This document shows, in pieces, positions 1 to 7,452 of a stretch of 9,283 bases of DNA. A model generated the notes under the pieces. That model had not been told where the DNA came from, searched no databases, and saw nothing but the letters and a program-made list of their open reading frames with translations. Both the position numbers and the translations under genes were made by a program. Where the stretch lies: positions 1-9,283 of the forward strand of contig JAJXVI010000054.1 in assembly GCA_021782195.1 (NCBI GenBank), given 5' to 3'. The first letter of the stretch is position 1. The number at the start of each line of letters is the position of its first letter. The DNA is from a bacterium (GTDB taxonomy: Bacteria; Vulcanimicrobiota; Xenobia; RGZZ01).

Positions 1-103
1 GGTCGCGCTGTCGTCGGCAAAAGTGCGTTGTACCTGGGGCACCAGTGACGCGCGTTCCGTTACGACGGGACTGCATTTCCGTAATGCCGAAGGCAAGAGA
101 TGA
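1..103 (+). CDS. possible 3' end of an upstream gene (partial, unrecognised)
   Basis: Reading from base 2, the second forward frame is open from the window edge and stops with TGA at 101-103, giving about 33 residues that end in NAEGKR. It could be the C-terminus of a gene starting upstream of the window, since its third codon positions are moderately GC-rich like the neighbouring genes. The fragment is too short to recognise, and the third forward frame is also open here, so it may be chance. No function is proposed. Confidence 0.2.
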   Translation, partial: VALSSAKVRCTWGTSDARSVTTGLHFRNAEGKR

Positions 104-541
104 GCTGTGCATGCATCAATTTGCCGGATAGGCTCAAGTCTTTCCAACTGACCCGAGAAGTTTCTCTTCACGCAACTGACAGAAACCACGAGCCCGAAAG
201 AGAACGACAGCATCGACAACCACACGGGCTGGGGAAAGCGCATCTTTGCCGAAAAGATCTGCCCTCTCGCTGCAAGCCAACCGGCAACTGAAGATGCGCA
301 AGAAAAAATGAGGCACGGGCCAACTGCCGAAAACAGGCTCAGCGCCGCGACTTCCCCCCCACACCCGCGCCGAATCATGTTCCTGTGCCAGGGTCCCGAG
401 ACGGTCTGGCAAGACCGAACCACAGGACAGATCCTTTAGACTCTTCGGCTTGACCTGCATAGAGTTTCGGAACCCGACGGCGAATGTCAACAGGTACCAT
501 AGCACGCGAACCCGGGTCGGCGGGTTCACGCCCCCCCGTCG

Positions 542-570
542 TTGCACGCAAGCACGCAGATGGGTATAGA
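542..570 (+). promoter_or_regulatory. possible sigma70-type promoter for the subtilase gene
   Basis: A TTGCAC element (542-547) is followed 17 bases later by TATAGA (565-570). The spacing is ideal. The -10 matches TATAAT at four of six positions, while the -35 matches TTGACA only at its first three bases. Transcription from here would start near 577 and give a leader of about 36 nt ending in the ribosome binding site at 601-606. This is a by-eye match only. Confidence 0.3.
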
Positions 571-600
571 TCAGGTACTGCGAACAAAGTCCCACACAAC

Positions 601-606
601 AAGGAG
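601..606 (+). promoter_or_regulatory. ribosome binding site that fixes the subtilase start
   Basis: AAGGAG lies six bases before the ATG at 613. This decides for 613 rather than an in-frame ATG at 484, which would add 43 hydrophilic residues ahead of the signal peptide. Confidence 0.85.
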
Positions 607-612
607 ATCGCG

Positions 613-3045
613 ATGACTCGAACCCGCAACAGCGGACCCGGCGCAAGAAAACTGTCGGCTCTCCTGGCCACGCTTTGCGCAGCCATTCTCCTGACCGCCA
701 CGGCCGCACTGCCGACACCAGGCGGTTCCCTCCCCGCCACTGCATCGACGTGCTCGTGGCAGAACGGGCAGACCCGCATGACGGCGACCTACTCGCCAGG
801 TGACTCGCGAGCGGTTGGGAGAGCAGTGCTGTTGCGAGGTGGCCTCAAGCTCGCGCTTACGGGCGACGTCGTGGTCTACCAGCCTGGCATGACCCGAACC
901 GAGGCGGCACAGTGGGGGCAGGCTCATGGTCTGACGTTCGTGCAGAGCATGCCAGGAAATGAAGCGTTCCTCTACTCCACCGGCGACAGGGGGACAACGC
1001 TGCGCAGCCTCCAACTGGCAAACCAGCTTGTTTCCTCCGGCGAGGCACGCACCGCCTTCCCGAGCTTTCTGCGCAACAATCGTCCGCGGTACACGCCGAA
1101 CGATCCGCTCTTCCCCCTGCAGTGGCACCTGCTTGATACCGGCACCAGTTCCCAGGGAACGATTCCTGCAGGCAACGACATCAACGTGACCACGGCCTGG
1201 AATAGCTACAAAGGCGACGGTACGACGGTGCAGATCGTCGACGGCCCCGTGCAGATCACGCACGAGGATCTCGCTGCGCACGCACTGTCAGCCCTGAGTT
1301 ACAACTATGCAACCCTCACAAACAACCCCAATCCCCCCGCGGGCGTGCCCGTGAACTCGAATGACCACGGTACCGCGTGCGCCGCACTGGCCGCCGCCGT
1401 GGGAAACAACTCCACCGGTGTCACCGGCGTCGCCTTCAACGCAAATCTCATCGGCGTCGACCTGCTCGACAACGACTCCGACTCCACGGAAGCCGACGCG
1501 ATGGTACGCAACATGGCCAGCATCGATACCTCGAGCGACAGTTGGGGTCCGCCAGACAATACCGGCCCTGACCTCGAGGGTCCGGCCCTCACCTTCTACG
1601 ACGCACAGTATCAGGCCGTCACGAAGGGTCGTGGCGGGAACGGCGTGATTTTTCTCTGGGCGGCCGGAAACGGCGACCCGGGCTACTATGGCGGGCAGGA
1701 GTCCAACCAGGACGGCTACGCCAACTCGCGCTTCGCGCTGGCAATCGGTGCCAGCAACCAGAACGGCCAGAAAGCCTCCTACTCGGAGCAGGGAACCAAC
1801 CTGGTGGTCAACGCACCCGGCGGCGACTTCGCGAACAACACGGCCGGAATGTACGGCATCGTGACCGCTGATACCATGGGCAATGGCGGTCCCTCGACCG
1901 GCGGCTCCGCACTGGTAACAACGAACTACCAGGATCAGTTCGCAGGCACGTCCGCGGCTGCGCCCATCGTGGCGGGCGGCGTCAACCTGATTCTACAGGC
2001 CAATCCGGCCCTGACCTGGCGCGACCTCATCGACGTGCTCGCACACTCCGCCACCCAGAACGACCCGACCGACGCAGGCTGGTTCACAAACGCGGCGGGC
2101 CTGCACTACAACATCAAGTACGGCTTCGGGCGACTGAACGTGACCAACGCGGTGGCGGCTGCCAAGACCTGGACAAACCTGGGCCCCGAGACCACGACGT
2201 CCGGCATTGCGGTTCCGAACGTCGCCATCCCCGACAATCAGGCGAAGGGCGTGAGCAGCACAATCCCCATCGCGGCAAGCGGTACGGTCGAAGCCGTACA
2301 GGTCACGCTGGAAGCACCACACCCACAGTGGTCCGACCTGACCGTGACCCTCACCTCACCGTCTGGAACGACCAGCACGCTGAACTTTACAGTCAATCAA
2401 CCGGTGGCGGTGCCCGGCTTCAACGGATGGACCTTCCTCGACCGTGCCTACCTCGGCGAGCCTTCCGCAGGCAACTGGACCCTCAACGTTTCTGACCGAG
2501 TTCCCGGAAACACCGGCACGTTCTACTCCTGGCGCATCGACCTCTATGGCACGGGGCTTGGCGCGGCCACGACTGCCCCACAACCGCTGACCCTGCCGAC
2601 GCCCACCCCCACGCCAACACCGACTCCTGTTCCAACGCCGACCGCCACCCAAACAACCAGCAACTACAGTTCCGGTCCAGCACTGCAAGGCCCGTCGACC
2701 GGCGGGGGAGGCGGTGGTTGCTTCATCGCGACGGCCGCCTACGGCAGCTACCTTGAACCCCACGTGGCAGTTCTTCGGGCATTCCGAGACCGCGTGCTCC
2801 TGACCAATGCGCCAGGCCGGCTCCTCGTGTGCGCCTACTACGACACCTCTCCCCCCATCGCGGCATTTATCGCCCGCCACGCGGCCGCGCGTTTCGGCGT
2901 ACGCCTCGCGCTGACACCGGTCGTGTGGACGATCGAGTACCCGATCCGGATGGTTGCGCTGATGGCGGCAATCGCGACCGCTTTGTGCATGATCCCTGCG
3001 TGGCCGTGGCGACGCCGACGCGGTGGGGGTAGCAGTTCCGGCTGA
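613..3045 (+). CDS. secreted kexin-like S8 subtilase with P domain and CFI-box C-terminal tail
   Basis: An 810-residue exported serine endopeptidase. Residues 1 to about 35 form a signal peptide (basic start, then an Ala/Leu core). Residues about 45-162 are a propeptide, with the characteristic strand [11 protein letters not shown] at 82-92. The S8 catalytic domain spans about 163-515, with Asp210 (IVDGPV), His252 (DHGTA), oxyanion Asn353 (AAGNGD) and Ser447 (GTSAAAP), so all key residues are present. A proprotein-convertase P (Homo B) domain covers about 530-650. A Pro-Thr linker (about 661-680) and a Gly run lead to [10 protein letters not shown] starting at Cys703. The last part has a hydrophobic segment followed by RRRR, as expected for a CFI-box-CTERM sorting or anchoring region. 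By family knowledge, the propeptide is removed during maturation and the P domain stabilises the catalytic domain. The start is set by AAGGAG at 601-606. Substrate is unknown. It is probably surface-associated rather than freely released, which is inferred from the tail. Confidence 0.93.
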   Translation: MTRTRNSGPGARKLSALLATLCAAILLTATAALPTPGGSLPATASTCSWQNGQTRMTATYSPGDSRAVGRAVLLRGGLKLALTGDVVVYQPGMTRTEAAQWGQAHGLTFVQSMPGNEAFLYSTGDRGTTLRSLQLANQLVSSGEARTAFPSFLRNNRPRYTPNDPLFPLQWHLLDTGTSSQGTIPAGNDINVTTAWNSYKGDGTTVQIVDGPVQITHEDLAAHALSALSYNYATLTNNPNPPAGVPVNSNDHGTACAALAAAVGNNSTGVTGVAFNANLIGVDLLDNDSDSTEADAMVRNMASIDTSSDSWGPPDNTGPDLEGPALTFYDAQYQAVTKGRGGNGVIFLWAAGNGDPGYYGGQESNQDGYANSRFALAIGASNQNGQKASYSEQGTNLVVNAPGGDFANNTAGMYGIVTADTMGNGGPSTGGSALVTTNYQDQFAGTSAAAPIVAGGVNLILQANPALTWRDLIDVLAHSATQNDPTDAGWFTNAAGLHYNIKYGFGRLNVTNAVAAAKTWTNLGPETTTSGIAVPNVAIPDNQAKGVSSTIPIAASGTVEAVQVTLEAPHPQWSDLTVTLTSPSGTTSTLNFTVNQPVAVPGFNGWTFLDRAYLGEPSAGNWTLNVSDRVPGNTGTFYSWRIDLYGTGLGAATTAPQPLTLPTPTPTPTPTPVPTPTATQTTSNYSSGPALQGPSTGGGGGGCFIATAAYGSYLEPHVAVLRAFRDRVLLTNAPGRLLVCAYYDTSPPIAAFIARHAAARFGVRLALTPVVWTIEYPIRMVALMAAIATALCMIPAWPWRRRRGGGSSSG

Positions 3046-3060
3046 CCACAGTGACCGCCT

Positions 3061-3094
3061 GCGGCTCGCCCGATTCCTCGACCGGGCGAGCCGC
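3061..3094 (+). terminator. GC-rich hairpin after the subtilase gene, possible terminator or attenuator
   Basis: A perfect 12-bp inverted repeat (3061-3072 with 3083-3094) around a 10-nt loop starts 15 bases after the subtilase stop. There is no T tract after it, so it is not a textbook intrinsic terminator. It may weaken read-through into the next gene or protect the 3' end of the subtilase message. Confidence 0.45.
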
Positions 3095-3151
3095 CGTCCC
3101 CTCACAATCCCCGCGAGGCAGTTCCGCCTCCACCGTCACCCCCAGTTACGA

Positions 3152-3157
3152 AAGGAG
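3152..3157 (+). promoter_or_regulatory. ribosome binding site of the two-membrane-segment protein
   Basis: AAGGAG sits six bases before the ATG at 3164, the same spacing as for the subtilase. It excludes the longer in-frame start at 3023, which would overlap the subtilase gene. Confidence 0.8.
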
Positions 3158-3163
3158 CACGCC

Positions 3164-3631
3164 ATGCCAGACCTTCCCCCCAGCCGTCAGAATCCGCGAC
3201 TGCAGTCGCTGCGACTCCCTCGGAGCCTGTTCGCGGGCATTGCAATTGCGGTGCTGGCCAGCGTTACCGTTCTTCTCCTTCACCGCCCCCCGCCACCACA
3301 CCATCCGCCGCCTCCCCGCGACGTTTCCACCATCGTGAAAATTGATGGACAGCAACTTTTCCTGCAGACCGACGACGGTTGGTCGAAGACCGTTCGATAC
3401 GACGACAGCACGCGCATCCACCGTGGGCGCGAGGTGCTCGACGCGCGGGCACTGCAGCCAGGAGTACGCGTCCGAGTGCACGATCGGCGGACGGGGGACG
3501 AGTGGCTTGCCGTCGACATCGACCTCCACGACGGGGCACGTCCTCCGCACCCTCCTCCCCATGGCCTCGTCGCGACGTTTCTTGGCGCCGGGCTGCTGGT
3601 GTTCTACCTGCGTGCTCGAGGCAAGCGATAG
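3164..3631 (+). CDS. small membrane protein with a DUF5666-like extracytoplasmic domain
   Basis: 155 residues. A hydrophobic segment at about 22-39 is preceded by Arg residues, and a second at about 132-150 is followed by RARGKR. Both ends are therefore predicted cytoplasmic, with the middle outside the membrane. The middle (about 54-120) has the pattern of a small beta-barrel: TIVKIDGQQLFLQTDDG, then a DDSTRI stretch, then a G-V-x-V-x-V strand. This resembles DUF5666-type domains, but I assign that loosely. Pro/His-rich spacers flank it on both sides (about 40-52 and near 123-131). The gene starts 118 bases after the subtilase stop on the same strand and has its own good ribosome binding site, so co-transcription is possible despite the hairpin between them. 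Function is unknown. A role in anchoring or processing the protease is only positional speculation. Confidence 0.75.
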   Translation: MPDLPPSRQNPRLQSLRLPRSLFAGIAIAVLASVTVLLLHRPPPPHHPPPPRDVSTIVKIDGQQLFLQTDDGWSKTVRYDDSTRIHRGREVLDARALQPGVRVRVHDRRTGDEWLAVDIDLHDGARPPHPPPHGLVATFLGAGLLVFYLRARGKR

Positions 3632-3700
3632 GAGCAGACAGGACGGTCGCGCCGCCCGCCACGGCCGTTCGGGGTCGGGGACGGCGACGCGGCTGTGCCC
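3632..3700. other. spacer between the membrane-protein gene and the 20-bp array
   Basis: About 70 GC-rich bases after the TAG of the two-membrane-segment gene. Fragments such as a GGGGACGGCGACG stretch near 3674-3690 resemble degraded copies of the adjoining repeat. No gene and no clear terminator seen. Confidence 0.4.
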
Positions 3701-3940
3701 CAGGCGGGGAACGGAGCAGCGCGACGGGGGACGGAGCAGAGCGACGGGGGACGGCGCAGAGCGACGGGGGACGGAACAGAGCGACGGAGGACGGCGCAGA
3801 GCGACGGGGAACGGCGCAGAGCGACGGGGAACGGCGCAGAGCGACGGGGGACGGCGCAGAGCGACGGGGGACGGCGCAGAGCGACGGGGGACGGCGCAGA
3901 GCGACGGGGAACGGCGCAGAGCGACGGGGGACGGAACAGC
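3701..3940. repeat. 20-bp tandem minisatellite, 11 good copies plus one degenerate copy
   Basis: The unit gcgacgggggacggcgcaga repeats head to tail with exact 20-base spacing from 3721 to 3940. A degenerate copy precedes it at 3701-3720. Variation is confined to a few positions: the G run is GGGGG, GGGGA or GGAGG, and the second half reads cgcaga, agcaga or aacaga. Copies 7, 8 and 9 are identical, as are copies 5, 6 and 10, which suggests recent copy-number change. No unit contains a stop codon on either strand, and 20 is not a multiple of three, so overlapping frames stay open through the array as arginine-rich or proline/serine-rich nonsense. I treat it as non-coding. It lies between the 3' ends of two convergent genes. 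Confidence 0.95.
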
Positions 3941-3944
3941 GCGG

Positions 3945-4559
3945 TCAACGCAGGCGCAGCGCCAGCGCACGCGCCCAGTCCGGTGCTGCCCACTCCACCT
4001 CACGCTCGGAATTCAGGCGATTGGCCTCGACGAGTGACCGGTAGCCCACACCTCCCCAAAATACGCAGTATCCCCCGCTCAACGTGCGCAGATAGACCAG
4101 GCCACGTTGTGCAGCCCACGAGGGAGACTGCGATCGGTCCTGCCCGGTCCGAAAACGAACAATGATGCGACCGGTCAGGAACATGGCGGGGCCGCCGGCC
4201 GGGCCCTGGCAAAACACCGCATACGCAAAAAGCCCGACGCGTTGCAGGTGCGTACAGATTCCATCGAGGTCTCCGGCTCGCCAGTTCGCGTCGCTCGCGA
4301 GAACCGCGTTCCCACGCAGGCCGTCGGCCAGTCGTGCGCTCGGGAGAGCGGCCGCTATCTGCTCGCGACGGGGCGGAGGATGGGCCTCGCCAGGTGCGTG
4401 GAGAAAGAAGACCAGCACATGAGGGTCGAGTCGTACGGGCTTAACACGCCCCGGTTGCACGTAGTAGAAGTCGGGAGGCAATGCACTCACGCGCCCCACC
4501 GACGGCAGACTGCACGCAATGAAAAACGCGAACAGCAACAGGGACACGTGCCTGTGCAC
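3945..4559 (-). CDS. secreted stand-alone subtilase propeptide-like protein (no catalytic domain)
   Basis: 204 residues from a GTG start at 4559 placed nine bases after AAGGAG (4569-4574). Residues 1 to about 26 are a signal peptide with likely cleavage after VSA. The mature part looks like the N-terminal pro-region of bacterial S8 proteases. It has an opening DFYYVQPGRVKPVRL strand and a later LTGRIIVRF strand (128-136). Next come a Gly-Leu and a Leu-x-x-Ala-Asn-x-Leu helix (176-182), and it closes with VEWAAPDW (188-195). The same order occurs in the propeptide of the subtilase at 613-3045 ([11 protein letters not shown], then GL, then LQLANQL, then FPSF). The protein stops where a catalytic domain would begin. 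It may be a propeptide-type protease inhibitor, a chaperone acting in trans, or the remnant of a truncated protease. The stop lies four bases from the 20-bp array. Homology is judged by eye. Confidence 0.65.
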   Translation of the reverse strand: MHRHVSLLLFAFFIACSLPSVGRVSALPPDFYYVQPGRVKPVRLDPHVLVFFLHAPGEAHPPPRREQIAAALPSARLADGLRGNAVLASDANWRAGDLDGICTHLQRVGLFAYAVFCQGPAGGPAMFLTGRIIVRFRTGQDRSQSPSWAAQRGLVYLRTLSGGYCVFWGGVGYRSLVEANRLNSEREVEWAAPDWARALALRLR

Positions 4560-4681
4560 GATGACACTCTCCTTTTCGAGGACCCTCCCGCGCGAGGTGC
4601 TAGCATCGAGTGACCGGCCACGTCGCGAAAGGCTGCCTCGCCGTGCAGGAGTCAGAAGCAGACACGAGATATGCAAGCGTC
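4560..4681. promoter_or_regulatory. divergent control region between the propeptide-like gene and the phosphatase gene
   Basis: 122 bases separate the two divergent starts, so promoters for both genes should lie here. The only clear element is the reverse-strand ribosome binding site AAGGAG at 4569-4574, which selects the GTG at 4559. No strong -35/-10 pair stands out on either strand. An in-frame GTG at 4610, weakly preceded by GAGG at 4594-4597, is an alternative start for the phosphatase gene. Confidence 0.4.
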
Positions 4682-5563
4682 ATGCAATTTGATCCTCATG
4701 TTCTGTATACCGTCCCTGAAGCCCTGACGCCTGCCCAGCAGCAAATGGTCGACACCCTGGCCACGCTTGAGCCAGCCTTCATCGACGCGGGCCGGATCGC
4801 GCGCGAACTGCAGGGGCGCGTTGACGTGGAAATGAAGGCAGACACCGGAAACCTGCTGGCTGACGTCGTGACCCGGGCCGACCGCGAGGTACAGGCACGC
4901 ATCGTGAAGACCATCTGCGACTGCAAGCCGCTGACGGAGTGTCACCTTCTGGCAGAAGAAACGCTTGACGGCCAGGCGGGCGAACTGCAATCACGGTTCA
5001 CGATCGGCGCGCCCTTGATGTTGACCATCGACCCCATCGACGGCACGAAGCGCTACACAGAAAACAAACCGTACTACTCGACCATCATCGGACTGCACGA
5101 CGCCGTCCGCCCCCTTTATACCTTTATCCACTATCCCGCCTTCGCGTGGTGGGTACGCATCGTCGATCGTCATCTGGAGATGTCCGGGCCCTGCCCGGAG
5201 AAGCTCGATCACCTGGAACTGTCGAACACTATCGTCTACACGGCCGGACGCCCCGAACAGGACATCCCGAAACTTGCGGGAGATCTCGCCAACCACGGGG
5301 TCAGCATCCGGAACGGGGAATCGGTCGGGCCGTACGGCTCGAAATTCCTGTACCTGACCGGACACGCGGGGGGCTACTACGCACGCAACCCGAACGCCTA
5401 CGACGGACTGTTCGCGCTCCACTGCGCCCTGGCGCGCGGAAACACGGTGCTGGCCGAAGGCCGTGCCCCCGGAGCGTCGCTGTGCCTGCAGGACACCGTC
5501 ATCGGAAAACATGGCGCGAGCCACCCCGGATGGTACGTGGTGGTCCCTCGCGCCGCGCACTGA
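4682..5563 (+). CDS. inositol-monophosphatase-superfamily phosphatase, candidate PAP phosphatase (CysQ-like)
   Basis: 293 residues of the Mg2+-dependent, Li+-sensitive phosphatase superfamily. Visible metal-site motifs are TRAD at 64-67, AEET at 91-94 (the Glu-Glu motif), DPIDGT at 117-122 (Asp117, Asp120) and a C-terminal AYDG at 239-242, whose Asp241 takes the place of the usual Trp-Asp. Length is normal for the family. Possible substrates are 3'-phosphoadenosine-5'-phosphate (converted to AMP and phosphate), inositol phosphates or fructose bisphosphate. The PAP role is favoured only because the next gene, convergent and 152 bases away, makes PAPS, whose use generates PAP. It is likely cytoplasmic, with no signal peptide. 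The start is uncertain: ATG 4682 fits the domain but has no clear ribosome binding site, while GTG 4610 would add 24 residues of low-complexity look. Confidence 0.85.
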   Translation: MQFDPHVLYTVPEALTPAQQQMVDTLATLEPAFIDAGRIARELQGRVDVEMKADTGNLLADVVTRADREVQARIVKTICDCKPLTECHLLAEETLDGQAGELQSRFTIGAPLMLTIDPIDGTKRYTENKPYYSTIIGLHDAVRPLYTFIHYPAFAWWVRIVDRHLEMSGPCPEKLDHLELSNTIVYTAGRPEQDIPKLAGDLANHGVSIRNGESVGPYGSKFLYLTGHAGGYYARNPNAYDGLFALHCALARGNTVLAEGRAPGASLCLQDTVIGKHGASHPGWYVVVPRAAH

Positions 5564-5564
5564 A

Positions 5565-5693
5565 AAGCCACCTCGGGGGCTCGGGCTCGCAAGCAACCTG
5601 GGGGCAACTGCCGAAAAAGCAACCTCGGGGGCTCGGGCTCGCGAGCAAGCTGGGGGCGCCTGCTCGCAAGCAACCTGGGGGCGCCTGCTGAAA
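5565..5693. repeat. tandem repeat with a unit of about 26 bp, five copies
   Basis: Five head-to-tail units begin at 5565, 5591, 5617, 5643 and 5668. Each opens with a version of AAGCAACCT(C)GGGGGC. Two sub-types alternate, one continuing TCGGGCTCGC and the other ending in CTGC plus a short A-rich or GC tail, so there is also a 52-bp higher-order period (5571 and 5623 start the same 20-base string). One unit is 25 bp. The junction at 5637-5646 forms a perfect 10-bp palindrome, GCTCGCGAGC. The array starts two bases after the stop of the phosphatase gene and ends about 20 bases before the stop of the convergent sulfurylase fusion. It may take part in ending transcription, but no good intrinsic terminator is visible in it. 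Confidence 0.9.
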
Positions 5694-5715
5694 AGCGAGG
5701 AGCCCCCTCTGTTCC

Positions 5716-7452
5716 TTATTGCACCCCGTCGCGACGGATGTATCCCTGCGCCATCAACCACGCGAGGATTCGGTTGGCGTTCTCGTCGGCCGTATGCGCC
5801 ACGGTATCAATGACGATCTCGGGCTTCTGGGGTGCTTCGTACGGATCGTCAATGCCCGTGAAGTGCTGGAGCTCCTGGCGACGGGCCCGCGCATACATCC
5901 CTTTGGTATCGCGCTGCTCACAAACATCAAGCGGCGCGTCGACGTGCACTTCGACGAAGTGGTCACCTCCAACCGCTGCTCGAATCTCGTTGCGCGTCGC
6001 GCGATAGGGACTGACCAGAGAGCAGACCACCATCCCACCCTGCCGCACCAGTTCACTTGCGATAAAACCGATGCGTCGGACGTTGGTATCGCGGTCCTCA
6101 CGGGAAAAGCTCAACCCCTTCGAGATGAACCCGCGAACCTCGTCGCCGTCAAGCACCGTGACGTGGCGGCCGTGCTCCACGAGCCGAGTGGTGAGCGCCC
6201 CGGCGGTCGTCGTCTTGCCGGCCCCCGCGAGGCCGGTCAACCAGACGCACACGCCCTGCTGGTGTCGCGGTGGACACTCGTGAGCCAGGATTGCAGCCAC
6301 CTCGGGGCGCGTGAACCATTCCGGAAGAGGGACACCGGCTTCAAGAAAGTCTTTCCGTACCTGGGTGCCAGAGATGTTGGCCGTCTCGGCACCGTCTGGA
6401 ATGCGGTGAACCTCTTCATACCGGTCCTCCCGCGGCATGTAGACGTACTGCTTGAAGGGAAGCACGGTGACGCCGGTCTCCGCGCTCACCCGCTCAGCCA
6501 GCTCCTGTGCGTCATACGGGCCGTAGAAAGGCTTGCCGTTGGAGTCGTTGCCGGGGCCCGCGTGGTCACGACCGACAATGAAGTGGCTCGCGCCATAGTT
6601 CCGGCGGATGATCGCGTGCCACACGGCCTCCCGAGGACCGGCCATCCGCATGGCCAGCGGCAACAGGGCAAGCAGGAAACGTTGTGGATCGTAGTAGCGC
6701 ACCATCGCTTTGTAGGTCTGCACCCGCGTATAGTAGTCCACGTCTCCCGGCTTCGTCAGACCCACCACGGGGTGCAGCAAAAGGGTGCCGTTGATGTCCT
6801 CGGCGGCGCGCCGCGTCAACTCCTCGTGGACGCGGTGCATCGGATTGCGCGTCTGGAAGGCGACGACGGATGAGGCGCCCCGTTGTTCGAGCATCGCACG
6901 CACGTCGCGCGGCCCCAGGCGCAGGTCGCGAAAAGCAAAGTGCACAGGGAGCATCAGTACCCTGAGCCGGCCGGATAGATTCCACCCACCCCAGGAATTC
7001 AGCTCGGCCACCAGGGGATGGCGCAGATCGGTGGTTCCCAGCACCGCGGACGCCATCTCCTCGCGTTTCCATTCATAAATCTCTTCAACTGTCATGATGG
7101 CCAGCATGTTGTTATGGGAATCCCGCAGCACAACGTCATTCCCGAGGCTCACGCCGGTGAGGTCGTGAACACTGAGGGTGATGGGCATCGGAAACAACAC
7201 GCCACTCGCGAGACGCATCTCAGCGAGAACCCGCTGGTAGTCAGCCAGGCCCATGAAGCGGTCGAGCGGAGAAAAGCCTCCTACTGCAAGCATTTCCAGG
7301 TCGCATACCTGGCGATCGGTGAGCGTGATGGCAGGCAGGCGCGACGCAACCTCACGCGCTTCCGGTAATTGCTCGGCTGGCACGCAAAGGTCAACCAGCG
7401 CGCCTCCGTAGGGTTGTATCAAACGAGTCGTCATCGAAGAAGTCTGTTCCAT
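5716..7452 (-). CDS. sat/cysC: bifunctional sulfate adenylyltransferase / adenylylsulfate kinase fusion
   Basis: 578 residues catalysing both steps of sulfate activation in the cytoplasm: ATP + sulfate to APS, then APS + ATP to PAPS. An N-terminal PUA-like domain (about 1-160) starts with LIQPYGG. The sulfurylase domain (about 165-390) has QTRNPMHRVH (200-209, with His206 and His209) and GRDHAGPG (294-301). The APS kinase domain (about 400-570) has a complete P-loop GLAGAGKTT (407-415), DGD (435-437), an FSREDRDTNVRRIG stretch (449-462), SPYR and KGMYARAR. The kinase domain therefore looks active, unlike the catalytically silent one of some fungal sulfurylases. The Cys-rich zinc site of some bacterial sulfurylases is absent, because the loop before SGTQVRKDF has no Cys. 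The ATG at 7452 has no strong ribosome binding site, and an in-frame ATG at 7434 is an alternative. It is single-chain, so no CysN-like GTPase subunit is needed. Confidence 0.96.
   Translation of the reverse strand: MEQTSSMTTRLIQPYGGALVDLCVPAEQLPEAREVASRLPAITLTDRQVCDLEMLAVGGFSPLDRFMGLADYQRVLAEMRLASGVLFPMPITLSVHDLTGVSLGNDVVLRDSHNNMLAIMTVEEIYEWKREEMASAVLGTTDLRHPLVAELNSWGGWNLSGRLRVLMLPVHFAFRDLRLGPRDVRAMLEQRGASSVVAFQTRNPMHRVHEELTRRAAEDINGTLLLHPVVGLTKPGDVDYYTRVQTYKAMVRYYDPQRFLLALLPLAMRMAGPREAVWHAIIRRNYGASHFIVGRDHAGPGNDSNGKPFYGPYDAQELAERVSAETGVTVLPFKQYVYMPREDRYEEVHRIPDGAETANISGTQVRKDFLEAGVPLPEWFTRPEVAAILAHECPPRHQQGVCVWLTGLAGAGKTTTAGALTTRLVEHGRHVTVLDGDEVRGFISKGLSFSREDRDTNVRRIGFIASELVRQGGMVVCSLVSPYRATRNEIRAAVGGDHFVEVHVDAPLDVCEQRDTKGMYARARRQELQHFTGIDDPYEAPQKPEIVIDTVAHTADENANRILAWLMAQGYIRRDGVQ

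Larger units (their letters stand above)
104..612. other. intergenic leader upstream of the subtilase; no convincing gene
   Basis: About 500 bases without a supported gene. Open frames exist on both strands but are rich in Arg, Cys, Ser and Pro, have no ribosome binding site and resemble no family I know. The stretch contains two runs of seven C (354-360 and 531-537). It also has a short perfect hairpin, a 6-bp stem CGGTCT/AGACCG at 402-407 and 412-417 with a GGCA loop and no following T tract. I recognise no riboswitch class. The 3' part probably carries the subtilase promoter. Confidence 0.5.

Noticed and set aside
402..417. Hairpin CGGTCT-GGCA-AGACCG as a riboswitch or terminator.
   Set aside because: Only six base pairs, no T tract, no recognisable conserved riboswitch core around it, and it lies upstream of the likely promoter.
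484..612. Upstream ATG at 484 as the subtilase start.
   Set aside because: It would bury the signal peptide behind 43 polar residues, while 613 has AAGGAG at ideal spacing.
134..779. Reverse-strand open frames upstream of and overlapping the subtilase start (134-745 and 375-779).
   Set aside because: Composition is Arg/Cys-rich shadow-like, there is no ribosome binding site, and they overlap the signal-peptide region of a well-supported gene.
3701..3940. CRISPR array.
   Set aside because: Units abut directly with no spacers and differ only by point changes. No cas genes are present.
3146..4165. Long open frames on both strands across the 20-bp array (for example 3146-4003 and 3604-3993 on the reverse strand; 3342-4037, 3379-4044 and 3695-4165 on the forward strand).
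   Set aside because: They exist because the repeat unit has no stop codon in any frame. Outside the array they overlap better-supported genes in other frames, and none has a credible ribosome binding site or family.
3721..5693. G-quadruplex arrays formed by the G5 runs.
   Set aside because: The runs are about 15 or more bases apart, longer than canonical quadruplex loops, and several units have interrupted runs.
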